Shown here piece after piece: positions 48,076 through 60,504 of a stretch of DNA of 64,000 bases (its first letter is position 1; every line of letters starts with the position of its first letter). Location of the stretch: positions 8,582,591 through 8,646,590 of the forward strand of contig LS997564.1 in assembly GCA_000469685.2 (NCBI GenBank), written 5' to 3'. The position numbers were made by a program, and so were the translations under genes. The stretch is from Haemonchus contortus. Its lineage: Eukaryota; Nematoda; Chromadorea; Rhabditida; Trichostrongylidae. The notes beneath the pieces are model-generated. The model made no database searches. It had not been told where the DNA came from and worked only from the letters and a program-made list of their open reading frames with translations.

Positions 48076-51000
48076 TGATGGTCAAATGCGCCAGTGAGCT
48101 GCAGCTAGTCCACCCGAACGTGTTCTCCACCGAACTCTACTGCACTTCGCACACGCCTCAAACTGGGGTAATTAAACCGTAAGAAATTATAAAAATCAAA
48201 TTGTAATTAATTGATTTGATTTGCTGAAAAAACCCAGAACCCCTCCTTTCCCTCCCCTCCGACAAATACGTGTTAATCGAACAGTTGAAACTGTGAGAGC
48301 GGCTTAAAAATTTTGCAAAGCGGGGCTCAGCCGAAAGTCCTGGTTTTGAATGGTCCATTCGGGTTGCCTTGCCCATCAGTTAGCGATTCGGGCCTGGTCG
48401 AACGCTTTCTGAAGCAGCATCGTCAATATTGTGGTAATACCACTTGATGCTGTTCTACCCACTTTTTTTCTCTGAGAAAAATACAAATTTTCATCTTATC
48501 CATTACAGTCGTCCTTCATCTTTCCGAGCGTTTGGGATGGTTCCAGAATGACGAGACTTGATCTAAAAGAAAGCACATTGAGTTACTGTTTTCAAAAGCC
48601 ACAAAATAACGTACGCATAACAAAGAATGGAAAAAGGGAGTGTGACTAGACAAACCGTTTCTCTTCTGAGCGAACGACATCACGATGGGCGGAGCGAGCA
48701 AAAAAGTAACCTGTAATGTAAAAAGCTTAAAACGGACGAAAGCAGCTCACAAAACAAACGTCAAAAAATCTCACCTTTACGAAACTCCGCTCCATTCGAA
48801 CGTCGGACTGGCTTCATTTAACCCATTCTGAAATGGAAGCAATCAATTAACAGGATTTTAAACAACAGGAAGAGGCCTGGGTCAGTATGCGTATTTCGAA
48901 GGCAAACTACTGAATCCCTACATAAAATGAGCACGTTTGCGATCGAAATAATCGAAATGCGTACAAAATATGAACATAAACATATGAGAAAAGCAAATTG
49001 TTTTCGATTTCTGTTCAAGTAATTCAGCCGTTCAAGTTCTGAAGGCTGCAAAAATTGTGGTTTTAAAAGAGATCTATTGGAAACCGTACAGAATTTTCAA
49101 TTCGCAATGTGGATGAAGAAGCAGAAGATCGATCCAAAGAACCAAACTGGAATGCGAGGAAGGATTTAAGAGAGTGAAGGAAAGCGTTAAAAACAAATCA
49201 ACAGCGAAGTTGCGCGAGCACGGGCCGACATCGAATTGATTCGTACCGCTCGTGATTGTACAGTTGACCAGGGGGGTCAACTCTGTCAAAAACAGCGTTT
49301 GACGAATTCCTTCCTCAGATTACCCTTGAACACTTTACCAATCCTCTGCAACCCGTTTCTGTGCCGAATAGCAGCCATCATAGCTACTACTCTTTTCTAG
49401 TTGCCCTGAAAGGGGAAAAGGTTGTGGTGTAACCGATGGCGTAGCAAAACACAAAGTTGCATCCAGTTTCGTAGGCTTTTCATTGTTTTGATAAGGCCTT
49501 CCCCTCGATCAAAGCAATCGGTCCAGAAAGGATTCCAGTGTGAAGGACTTCCGAAGGACTTTTGACGGCCCTTGCAATGGAGCAACGACGAACGACGAAC
49601 CAGCCCAGAATTCGAACACGGCAGCAATCCGCCAAGCCGTAAGGAACACCTGTATGCAGTTGCTAGGTGGAAAGGACCATTGGGATTTTTTAAACAATTG
49701 AAATCAATAGGACCACAGAAATTGATCAATATGACAGTGGTGTTGCTGTAAAATGAACCGTAACGAAGTCGGGGTTGGAATGTGAGATGAGCTAAGAAAG
49801 CTGCCTATCTGGAGCATCATCGACCGAAAATTTTGGCAGCTACGCTCAGAATTCAATGGGATAGAACGCTCCTTGTTTCCACGCATACGAGAGGGTTGGA
49901 ATTCCTGCATTAGTGTTCTAGAGCACATCTTGCAAGCAAAACACCTTGAATCAGTATGCCATTTGTAAAGACGAGATGTACAGACGTGTCGCGCCGGCGG
50001 TGACGCCTTGCTCCTCGCTATACGTTGGCATCGGTGATCGCCGCTTAGGAGCGGCGTCGCCGTCGGCGTGATTGCCTGATCGGGGTCTTACGCTGCGCTC
50101 GCTCTCGCCCCATTTGCCACGCGGGATGTTACTTTGGCCCTAGCAGCCCCTACGCTGTCCCTGCACTCCTACTCCTACCCTATGCGTGCTACTTCCTATG
50201 ACCCGGGATAACCTACCACAGCCTAACCTCAACGTTCAAACCAGATATGACCTTCACGGCATCACCGTCTACGATCTTAACTACTAACACAATACTGTAC
50301 GCAGTCTTCATGGATACGCCAATAAACAAGAAAATATCAATACGACAATGAAAAGAAATAGTAAAAGGGAATGCCTGTTACATACATATATACATAAAAA
50401 AAGAACATGAAATACGTCAGAAAATAAACTACGATGAAAACCAGCAACCTACGTCTCAGGTGGTACGAACCCAGTACGTTAATCTCACGAGGGGAGGCGA
50501 CGTGGCTCGGGACCGCTCGGCACCTTTGGGCTTCCATGCCCAAGTCGATCACTTCATCTTCCATCGGATTGCATTAGACTTCCATCGATTGCATCACGCC
50601 TCCAGGTTCGAGCGGTACGACGACAGGACGTTGGGCAGTGGCGGCCGGCTACGACGATCGATGCAGACACACTGCCGGCTGGTGTTAGGCCAGAGCACGC
50701 GTCGAGTATAGCCGACGCGCAGGCACCGATACGCTGTGCGCGCCGGGACCCCTGCGCGCCCGACCAGGCGTGGCCCTTCAATAAGTCGGGCGGAAGCCAC
50801 GACAAGACGATTCCGCGTGTTGCAATATCAAAGAATACTGTGCTCAACGATTAAGCGGTTTTTACGGAATGTCCACTGCCAAATTATAGCGAACCGAGCC
50901 CGTTTAAAGAGCGAGCTTAAATAGTGGCGTCATCGACATCGAAATTCTCTCGGCTGCTTTCTCCTGCCTTACCGTGAACTCTAGAGCACGTTCAACAAAG

Positions 51001-53034
51001 AAAATGTAATAGTAAGTGATAGTCGCAGAGTCTCTCTGTTCTCTGTATTCTACTTGGTTTGTGAGAAAGTGTGGGAAGTTTAATAAAGGTCTCCGCACCT
51101 AATCATTTGAGTATGAAGCAATTCTCATAAGCCCAGTAATCAGTCGTGCATAAAGATTTTGGACGGCCCTGGTGAGTTGCACGGCCCCGAACTAGCAAAC
51201 ATCTATACACTCATCCGAGGGAGAAAGAGAAAGAAAGAAAATGTCTTTAAAAAGGGAATTACTTACGTAGGGGCAAAAAAGCAGAAAGACAAAAAGGAAA
51301 GCCAACATGGGAATCGATGGCACTTTGCCCCTCGATTCGTTCAGTGAGAACAAAGACCACAGCCCATATCGGTCGATGGTGCGCAATTGCAATCGACCCT
51401 TGGGCAGATTAAACTTGAAAAATTACGACCGCTTTACAGATGTTCAAAAACACAGCATAGATTAGCAATGACCTGAAAACAGAACCAAAGCATAGATGCT
51501 GAAGGGAACCAGGCTATCAGAGACGAAATCAAAAAGTTACGCGGTGAAAATCTCACCGTTGATTCAGGATTGCATTTCTCTCAAAGAACAACTGCCCTAA
51601 TTTTTCCCTTCTATGCATTACCTCCATGATGCTTACCCCTCTCTAGAAAATGTTACCGCACTATACGAGAGGTATTTGAAATTAGTTTTAAAAAAGGAGC
51701 CTAACGCCTTCTGTTCTTTTGAATAGATAGCTCACTGAAAAAATAAAAAATGAAAACAATGAAGGAAATGAAAAAGAATCGAAAAACGAGGCAAAATAGG
51801 TATTTCAAGGTTATGTAGCTCATGCTAGCTTTTGGATGAGAAGCTCAAAAAACTCTGAGAAAGTGAAGGTGATTCTGGTGTGACTCACAGCCAAATACGT
51901 TTTCCTCTTTAATATCTCGAAAATATCAAGCTTACAGTAGTCACGCTATACATACCTGTTCTGATCAGGATGGAGCTAGATATGAAAACTTCAAGAGGAA
52001 ATTCAGGAGAGATACTTGTGTCATAACAGATCAATGACAGAAAGAGCTCTGGTGTTGTCCAAAGAAAGCATGGCATTAACTTAGTTGGAGGGTTATTTCA
52101 AAAACAACCAGAATTACATGATCGACTGCTCCCTCTTGTGCAGTTTCCGCGTTTCCAGAAAAATGGTGCCTTGCCAGTGTGTTATGAGAGGATTGGAACC
52201 CACATTTCTAACAAACCGTATAAGGTATGCAGCCAACCTCTCCAGAGGCAGAGCCTGCTTTTCAGAATCCACAATGATGTCCAAAAATGTGGCAGGCCAA
52301 CTATTCTAAGCGACAAACCATATTTTGCCATTACCGATTCTTTTGAAAACTCTAATACTCAAACTTTAAAATTCTGCATTTAGGCACTGAATTAGGAGTA
52401 CTGAGTAGGAAGTTGTACGAGTACAACATCCACTACAAAAGAGATCTGTGACAGCTTCAGTGCATCGGAGCTCCAGTGAAAACAAAAGAGATAACTTCAT
52501 GAGAAATCACATAGGTAATAAAAGAAAGTGAAAAGGGAAACCTGAGAGTGAAGAACAAAAGAGGAAAGGACGAAAAATTCGACTGATGGTTATATCTTTA
52601 TGCGACAGAAACGAAGCAATTTGTCAAGGATCCCACTTCAATCCCAACCGGCGACTAGCTTTTTTAGCTAGGAACATGCAATGACGACATATCATCAAAT
52701 GAAAAAAATCGATAAAGAAAATAAACAAATTAGAAAAAATTGTTCATTCGGGACAGATTGGGAGACCGCACCGCGCATGTCGTCTTTTCCCGCCTTTATC
52801 GACCACCCAGCTACCCCGTCGGCCTTTGCCATAGTTTGCTCACCTAGAATAATTAACTGGTTCCTTTTTGCATTCAATAGCACAAAGTCAAGTACAGTAC
52901 ACAATTAAGTACTGTATCATTTCGTGTTTGGAGCTAAATAAAGTGGTTCCAATAGTTTCAAGGTTGCTCTGACAATTTTTACTTTGGAAACTTTTCCAAT
53001 CCGGTTTTTTCCTACCAGAGTATGCTTGTTCCTA

Positions 53035-53280
53035 GGGTTTGAATCCCGGATTGATATCCGCTTAGGCCGAACAAGCTTCATCCCTCCCGGGTAGACTAAT
53101 TAGAAACTGACCCGTCTGGGAGGATAAAAAACACTGACTTGGACATCGCCTGGCAATCGTAAGTAATTAGGTGGGTCACATACGAATTTAATGCGCCACC
53201 AGTATTTTGAATGGGATTGGAATGCGGAAGCGCATTCCTCAAACGGGATTGATTAAGGCTCTAAGACTTTACGAGACTTT
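53035..53280 (+). mobile_element. tRNA-derived SINE, + orientation
   Basis: It begins GGTTTGAATCCCGGATTGAT (B box), continues through CATCCCTCCCGGGTAGACTA and GACCCGTCTGGGAGGATAAA, and ends with AATGCGGAAGCGCATTCCTC and a TAAGGCTCTAAGACTT segment. The last segment matches the far end of the copy at 551-848, confirming the element's length of about 300 bp. Confidence 0.7.
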
Positions 53281-53619
53281 GTGCTTTTCTCCTCAAAGCA
53301 CCGCTTTGCTTCGAGTGAACATTCAAAGATGACTGGCCCAAACTACGAAAAAGTATGAAAAAACCATGGTCCGATGCCCAGTGTCTCTATGGGAAAAACA
53401 GGCAATATAGAAAAGAACACTTCTCAAGCCGACAACGGGACCGGTGCAGAAAAAGCTGATTATGAACGTAGCCCCAATGATACTTCCACGAGTGCAATTT
53501 TCCGGACTTTGTCTTGGTTGACCTTAGTGGTGATTCAGCTTCATTCCGGGCTCCCACCCTTCCCGAGGCATACCAGGAAAAGCGACACAACCGGTGAGAT
53601 TGCACCTCCACCCATGGGG

Positions 53620-53879
53620 GGACGTGCGATTCGTGCGATTCCAGGTGCGCGCGGCAAATTGCGCGGCGAAATTCGCGATGATTCAAACAACTCCTGCGCC
53701 TACTATTGGTGCGCAAACTTGAAGCAGAGTAGATCAGTAGAATCAGCTGACCATACCCAACTATTCTACTTCAAGTTTGTGCTCCAATATTAGGCGTCAG
53801 AATCGCTCGAATCGCACCGAATTTCGCCGCGCAATTTGCCGCGCGCACCCAGAATCGCATGAATCGCACGATGCGACGA
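53620..53879. repeat. Foldback element with GCGGCGAAATTCGCGATG arms
   Basis: Two arms of about 115 bp are inverted around a short centre near 53.75 kb. Each arm contains GTGCGATTC..., GTGCGCGCGGCAAATTGCGC and GGCGAAATTCG, ending in AAACTTGAAG(C/T)AGA. No open frame is shared between the arms beyond chance. A diverged copy lies at 30,880-31,109. Confidence 0.85.
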
Positions 53880-54588
53880 TATGATTTTCCGTGCTGTACC
53901 AGCTAGAGCATGTGCCATATTCCTCCGAACACAATTTCATACATAATCTAATGGTAAATCCAATGTAAACAACCGGCATAATAGATATCACAAGAAAGAG
54001 CCTTCTTAAAGGCCACAATGTCCGGGAGGAGTCCTTCGTGGTAATAGGCCTGTCACTTGTATTGGTCAGGATTGAATGGATGTTTTTCCGCTACCCATTT
54101 ATGGATACTTACTTTTATAGGTAAACAATACTCAATGAATTATGAACTAAGGATCTAAGTGGTTCTTGATACTCATGGGATGTCAGGGTCCACAGTTCAC
54201 TCAATATTTTTGTTTTTTGCATGCTTACTTTTCTCCTTACAGGTACACCGTTGAATGAGCAGAAGGATCGCTTCCACCGGGTTCAGCGAAGCTCTATGAT
54301 TCGAACGTGAAAAACCAACTAATTCAGGAATTCCTTAGCCGAAGGGTGCCTGCCTATCGAATTGTTTCCCACCCTTAAACCGACGTCGATGATGGGCGGT
54401 GATCGAGAAATACATTACATATGATTCTAAAAAATAGAAATGAATATATTGGATAAACAATCCTTTCTATCCTACGTCATTTGGTGCTTCCATAAAAGTG
54501 AGTAAGTTGTTTAGCAAAGAAAAAAAGAAGAGATATAAATCATCCCATTCATTTTGGACTAAAAATTAGTGCTGAAAAGAGGAAGTAT

Positions 54589-56404
54589 GTGGTTAAACGC
54601 GATTTCGAAGTAGCTGATTATAAGAAAATTTCAAGTTTTCTAGATTCCGTAGATTGGTACGGGTCCTTTTCTGGACTTAGCGTAAACGACATGTATGAAA
54701 TGTTCCTTTTTGTTCTGCAGCAGGCCATAGCCTTATTCGTTCCCCTACGGAAGGTCAGATTGCGGAAGGCTCGTGTCCCCACCTTTCTTAACTCACTTTA
54801 CGAGGAAAAGGCAAAGTTATATAAAACAGCTGTTTTATCGGTTGTTCCACAGATTGGGATCACTATAAAACCATCGCAAAAAAATTTGAAACTAAAATGT
54901 ACAAGTATAGCTGTTTGGTTGAAAAAGGCATCATTGGTAGCAGTAACAAATTCGCTTTATTCAAATATATCTCATCTAGATTCAAAAATAGTGAGAGGCT
55001 ACCGGCCTTGCTCAGGCCCAACGGGTCCCCAGTGGTTTCTGATTATGAAAGAGCAGAATGTTTTTCTGAAGCCTCCGAAAAGGTATTTAATGCTGACATT
55101 GGAATCTCAGAGGAAAACTTGAAACTAATAGGATCTTTCCCAACTATGCAGGACTCTCTTTGGTTTAGTGAGGAAGAGATTTTCGCAGCACTTCTGAAAT
55201 GCAAGCCTCGTTCATCGATCACTCCGGATGGCGTTCCTTTTAGATTTGTCAAGGGAGTTCTGGCATCTATTGTGGGACCTCTGAAGTTTATATTCAATTT
55301 GAGCCTATTCCGAGCAGAAGTACCTGAGCGTTGGAAGAGGTCGTTCGTTACCCCTATCTCTAAAAAGCCCCCGCCTAGCGATCCAAACAATTACAGGCCT
55401 GTTTCTATCACGTCGGTATTTTGCCGGGTCTTCGAGAAAATAGTCAAGCGTGTGATCGTTGACCATTTGGAAAGGCATGACATTTTGCCTGATAGTCAAC
55501 ACGGGTTCAGAAAAGGGAAGTCAACCGTAACGCAGCTTATAGAATCCATGAATGATTGGACTGCTGCTCTGGACGTTAAAAAAGACGTCGATGTCGTTTA
55601 TTTCGATTTTTCTAAGGCATTCGACAGAGTTAACCACTCTGAACTCCTACTTAAACTAAAGCATGTCGGTATTCATGCCAGAATAATTTCATGGATTCAA
55701 GCTTTTTTGCTCAACCGTTCATTCCAAGTACGTATCAGCGGTACTTTCTCTGCTCCCAAAGCAGTTCCCAGCGGTGTTCCGCAGGGAGGGGTTCTGTCAC
55801 CTGTGCTGTTTATCATATATATTATACCTATGACCTTCCATATGTTGTTCAAGAGCATGAAGTCAGTTGTAAGTTTTTTGCGGATGATGTTAAGATTTAT
55901 AAGGCTGTATCAGGTGAGGAGGATACTGTTAAACTACAAGAGGCCATCGAAGCAGTGGTTAAATGGTCTAAAATGTGGTCACTACCTTTAGCCCCTGAAA
56001 AAACATCGGTAATTCATTTCGGTAACTTGAAGGACAGTGGAACCTACTACGTAGGCGAGTGTCAACTCAGAAAAGTTGATGAGGTTAGAGACTTAGGTTT
56101 CATCATTGATAGAAATCTATCTTTCGAATCGCATTGTAGGATCGTAGCTAATAAAGCACAATCTAGACTGTTTCAGCTTCTTAGAGGTTTGTATACTAAA
56201 GATCCCGGTATCCTCACTATGGCCTTCAAGATATATATCCGTCCTATCATGGAGTATGGTTCAGTCATCTTCTTCCCCCATTCTAAAAAGTTGACTTCAG
56301 TTCTTGAGGCGGTTCAAAACAGTTTCACCAGGAAAGTTCTAACTCGTGCTTTGGGTATAACTACAACAGCATACCTAAGGGGGCTGTTAGGAATCAGATG
56401 TTAG
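54589..56404 (+). pseudogene. LINE reverse transcriptase open segments
   Basis: Three overlapping open segments, 54589-55122, 54897-55991 and 55691-56404, carry successive parts of one RT protein. The middle one holds the fingers and palm up to the VLSP motif. The third holds FADDVKIYKA and the thumb-like region KTSVIHFGN...RDLGFIIDRNLSF. At least two indels are needed to explain the frame changes. A fourth segment (56398-56604) continues the C-terminal region. Codon spacing around motifs is otherwise well kept, suggesting a fairly recent insertion (inference). Confidence 0.85.
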
Positions 56405-56912
56405 GGCTTGAGTCTCTTCTCTGTAGAAGGAAGAAGTCTGATTTGGTGACAGTTCACAAAATCATCACAGGCAAGTTGTGCTTGAGTAGTAAGAGCTCGT
56501 TCATTCCTCTTCCGTCCCACACCAGAGGAGGTGGGTTTAAACTTTTCTCGGCAAGGGCTTCTTTGGAATACAGTAAGGTAATTAAAAAATTTTGCCGTGC
56601 CTAGAAGCATCGGAGATTTGAAGAATAACATCAACCAGTTCTATGGTTAGCGGGTTGTTTTCGGACAGCATGCTCTACTTCACTTTGGAGGTTGGTCACA
56701 TCTTAGCCACTTACTGGTTAGTTCTTTTAGTTCTCTTATTTCCTCTTTACAATTACTATTTACTTTTGTTTGTCCTTTTTGTTGGTTGTTCGTTATGTTC
56801 GTTATTAGATCTCTACCATTCCTCATGGTTTTTATCAGACCGGTTTCATGTTTTTTTATCAGGCTCATTCCATTTTATATTTTTAATTCATGTACGTAAG
56901 GTACATGTTCTA

Positions 56913-56937
56913 ATAAATAAATAAATAAATAAATAAG
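56913..56937 (+). repeat. (TAAA)n tail of the LINE
   Basis: A run of TAAA units ends the LINE. A matching run at 41,680-41,703 ends a different low-complexity segment and may mark a second LINE 3' end. Confidence 0.8.
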
Positions 56938-57369
56938 GTGGAGGGCAAAAGCCATGACTCAACGGAAGTTCATGCCTGCCTACAAAGAAACTATCGATAC
57001 TCACCAAAAAAGACAAAAAAGTGTCTTATTAAATTAATTCAAGGCAGCTTATGTCCCGTGGAAATCACAGCGATAATCATAGATCCGAGCTGATCAGGTG
57101 GGAAAAGAAATGCAGCTGAACAACGTATCATCCTATGTAATCTTTCAGTAGATGTAAATCAAATGGACGACAGATGACAAATATTACGAAAAATGAGAAT
57201 CGGAAGAAAAAGTTATGTGAAATCTTAAATAAATAGGAACTGTCAGCTCAGACCATCAGAAGCCAGATAATGAAGGTTCTCAGCCCAAGCTCTTCAGTAA
57301 AAAAAACTTTAGAAACTCTTGAAAAGGTGCTGGTTGACGTACGACATGATCAAGAAGAAGGTAAAGCAG

Positions 57370-57888
57370 GTGAAAATGTAGTTGGGGGGTGCCAGCGCCC
57401 TTCCGTCTAGTTGCTCTGCGTCTCTGACCCAGGCGGCAGAGTTCCTAGAGCCCGCACTGGAGGGCGGATATGGCCTCTTAATAGTGATAGGGAATGAATT
57501 CTTTAACAAGGGGAGGGGCTCCGGGATGGGTGAAAAGTAAACGTTGTGCAAAAAGTTGAAATGGGTCAGAATAGCCCTTCAACAATAACTTTACTCGACG
57601 CGTGCGGTGCGTCCACGGTGCGCAATCTACTTAGCGCAGTCACACTCCTCAATTTGAACCCATTCCACTCTTTTCTACTTTATCACAACTTTCTCTTGTC
57701 CTTGCACTACGTTTACTTCTCACCCACCCCGGAGCTCCTCCCCTTGTTAAAAAATAGATTCCCTATCACTATTAAGAGGCCATGTCCGCGCTCCAGTGCG
57801 GGCTCTAGGAACTCTGCCGCCTGGGTCAGAGACGCAGAGCAACTAGGCGGAAGGGCGCTGGCACCCCCCAACTGCATTTTCACCGGTA
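57370..57888. repeat. Foldback element, 180-bp arms around a 150-bp spacer
   Basis: The left arm (57370-57552) runs from GGTGAAAATGTAGTTGGGGG to GAAAAGTAAACGTTGTGCAA. The right arm (57703-57888) is its inverted partner, from TTGCACTACGTTTACTTCTC to AACTGCATTTTCACC. The arms are about 90 percent alike by eye. The spacer (57,553-57,702) shows nothing known. Confidence 0.85.
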
Positions 57889-58942
57889 AAGCATATACAA
57901 AGTAAACGTTAAAATTCAAAAAAAAAAAATAGCTGAGGAAGAATATCTGCCCACACCAAGCCTTCCATAGCTCCGCGACGATTGATTGTCTCGGTTATCA
58001 ACTCATGGTCAGTAGGTTGTCCCCAGTAGCGTCGGAGTGTCGTGTAATTCTGAGTCCTCCTTCAAATCGAGCCATCTCCTATACTTACGAATAGAAGGCT
58101 CAGCGTTAAGTAAAACAAAGTCCTGAACTTGATGTTCCTCAAGAAAAATTAAGCTACACTTGAGCATTACAATGAACTAACCATGGTGGGCAGACTGATT
58201 CCCAATGATCTATCGAGAAAAGCCGGAGAAACGGAGAACCTACCAGCCCTTAGGCTATCATTTCGGTCGTTAAAAATGTTTTCTTCCCAGTTAGGGGTCA
58301 GTCCGAAACCCTTATAGTGTAGTTTGAGAAGTGATTGTGATTTTTGAAATATTTTTTTTTTTCTAAAACAAATGTTTCAGAAGCTTTTCAAGTGTTTGGA
58401 CGCTTTTCATCCGGTATGTGTTACAGATATAGATGAATTTATTTGTACCTCTTTTTTTTAAGAAAAAAGTAAACAATTTGAATTTCCTTTGTAATCACAG
58501 TTACATTTAGAATTCCAAAAACATGTCCACCCGAAATCTTACATCTTTTTGCTATACCAATTGGCAATGAACTTGTAAAAATCCGTTTGCAAGTGCCAGC
58601 ACCTTTCTATGTAGACGTAATAATGAGAAGTGGTTTCGTTAAATTAGACCGAGAGCGATAAGAAAAAGAACGGTAAAAACGATGGAAAAACCTGCTACAG
58701 TAATACATATACGGTATTTTGCTAGTTAAATGTTACACAGAAGAAAAAACCAAAGTAATTAACGGCACCATGACAAGAACCATAGTATATTCTTTATTGT
58801 TGAACAAAATAGCAAAATAATATTCCTCATGGCGTTGACAGCAACATTTATCAAAGTTCCACTTGGGAAATACCGTACTGGGAGTGTCCGTTACATTCCC
58901 ATTGTAGAGGCGATCCTCTTCCTAACCGCTTTCAAGGGGGAT

Positions 58943-60504
58943 TTAGTCATCGTCGTCGTCCTGTTTCGATCGGAAATGGTCGGCAATCCATCGCGTTTTC
59001 ACCTGCACTTCTTCTTGAGCGAGATTGAAGCACATGGCAAGCAATGCCATTCCGAATAGTAGGTAGACCGAAGTGATTACAAGTTTCTCTTGAGCATCCT
59101 TATTGTTGCCAACTGATGCTCCCGGGAAGCGATCACCAAATCCTGAACGTCACAGAAGTATCAGGTAAGCAGCAAAGGGTACTCGGATTACTGAAGTCTT
59201 TACCTATTGTCGTAAGTGAGATATAGCAGAAATAGAAACTTTCGAGGAAGGTCCAGCCCTCCCACAATTTGAATAGAATTGTTCCTGTAAATAGATTTCA
59301 ACCATAATTCCATGAGTTAGCGTGGGTCTCTTCCAGGGACACCTACCGGCGACGAGATACGCGAACATAGTGAGCACGACCAACGACAACGGGACGCTGA
59401 TCTTCTCCAGCTGAGCCTGAGCGGTCTCGCGCACCTCCAACTGTTCCATCTCCACCCGTGCCGTGAGCAGATCTTCGACATCGGGTCCACCTGAATTGTA
59501 TGCCTTAGTTATGGAAGTCATGTAAACAAAGTAACAAGTGTCTTTATTGTATAAATTATAAATAATACCTCAATCTTTTGAATTACCGTATTTGGTGGAA
59601 AAAAACCAAGAAGCCACGGTAATTTTGATGAGATAGCATATAGTAAACTTGAAGGAGTGAAGGAATTTTTATGCAGTTCGTACCGACAGCAAATGAGTCA
59701 ATGGAGGAATCGGCTTTCACTCGATGTGCTCTGGTAAGTCGAGATACAAGTGAGTTTGCACGTCGTATTTTGGCAGCCTGAAACCTTCCCTATTTTTTAG
59801 TCTCCTGAAAATTCTTGACTCGCATTACCTTTCGTTTTTTGTGCCAGAGTATTAGACGGAACTTGAGGCGAATTGACTGTGCGTAGAGAAACCTGTAAGA
59901 GAATCTGTACACATTCCACTAAAGCCCTGAGAAGTTCATTCATTCACACAGTTCTGTCAACGGTTACATTCGAACAAATGGTGTCGGGCGGGGTCGAGAA
60001 GGATTGCATGCTGTGCTGGTGCAACCCTTCCCAATCACGTCATCAGAGCTTTCATCCTTTCAGGCGGGTCAGGTACCAATTAACCGACCCCGAGGGTGGG
60101 AGGCTTGTGTGGCATAGGCGGTTATCGAACCGGGGTTCAAACCTTTGACCATGCGTGGATGATAGCGCGCCATCTGCCGCTAGACCTCAGACCTACTGCC
60201 CACAAAAGTTCATTTCAAACCAGTTCATTGTAGTCCTGTCCTTGATGTGACTTTATGTTCAAGAATTCTGTGCTGGTTACGGAACGTAGCTGAATTGGGC
60301 GAGCCGTTGAACCCTCCAAACAATGGGGTTCTATATCAGCACAAAAACTCTCATGAGGGAATTATCAAATACGTTACCTGAATATTTTGGCCATGACGTC
60401 ACCAATGTTTGTTAGGAAAAGCAACATAAGTGGAATGCCTATTATGGCATACAGCATTGTCAACGTTTTACCGATATAGGTTTTGGCTGAAGTATTACCG
60501 TAAC
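58943..60504 (-). CDS. K2P channel exons 5-9: M2, loop, M3, pore loop 2, M4
   Basis: Exon 5 (60378-60504) carries GYGNTSAKTYIGKTLTMLYA and M2. Exon 6 (59684-59730) is a 47-base microexon encoding AHRVKADSSIDSFAV. Exon 7 (59347-59490) encodes an acidic loop (PDVEDLLTARVEMEQLEV...) and M3. Exon 8 (59204-59284) encodes TILFKLWEGWTFLESFYFCY, pore helix 2. Exon 9 (58943-59142) encodes FGDRFPGASVGNNKDAQEKL, M4 and the tail ending FRSKQDDDDD with TAA. The intron between exons 5 and 6 holds a SINE fragment (~60,030-60,195). Confidence 0.93.

Larger units (their letters stand above)
28953..54519. other. Gene-poor interval rich in foldback elements
   Basis: No exon series with consistent phases and a recognisable product was found on either strand. 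Contents: foldbacks at 30.9, 36.0, 36.9 and 53.6 kb, the inverted pair at 38.8/43.8 kb, SINEs at 31.9 and 53.0 kb, a TAAA tail at 41.7 kb, homopolymer runs (poly-C ~33,540 and ~40,090; poly-G ~35,007 and ~41,880) and a GC-rich patch at 49.98-50.2 and 50.46-50.85 kb. Weak coding-like stretches are listed separately. Small or fast-evolving genes could have been missed. Confidence 0.55.
54520..56937 (+). mobile_element. CR1/Jockey-type LINE, 5'-truncated and frameshifted
   Basis: Reverse-transcriptase coding remains lie on the + strand. The first readable part (NHPIHFGLKIS...) resembles the end of the LINE endonuclease domain (SDH.PI), so most of the endonuclease is missing. RT motifs follow: VYFDFSKAFDRVNH at about 55.6 kb, SGVPQGGVLSP at about 55.78 kb and the catalytic FADD at about 55.88 kb. 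The frame changes near 54.9 kb, again between the GVPQGG and FADD motifs (~55.83 kb), and a stop falls at about 56.4 kb, so this copy is dead. It ends in a TAAA-type tail (56,913-56,937), typical of these non-LTR elements. Confidence 0.88.
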
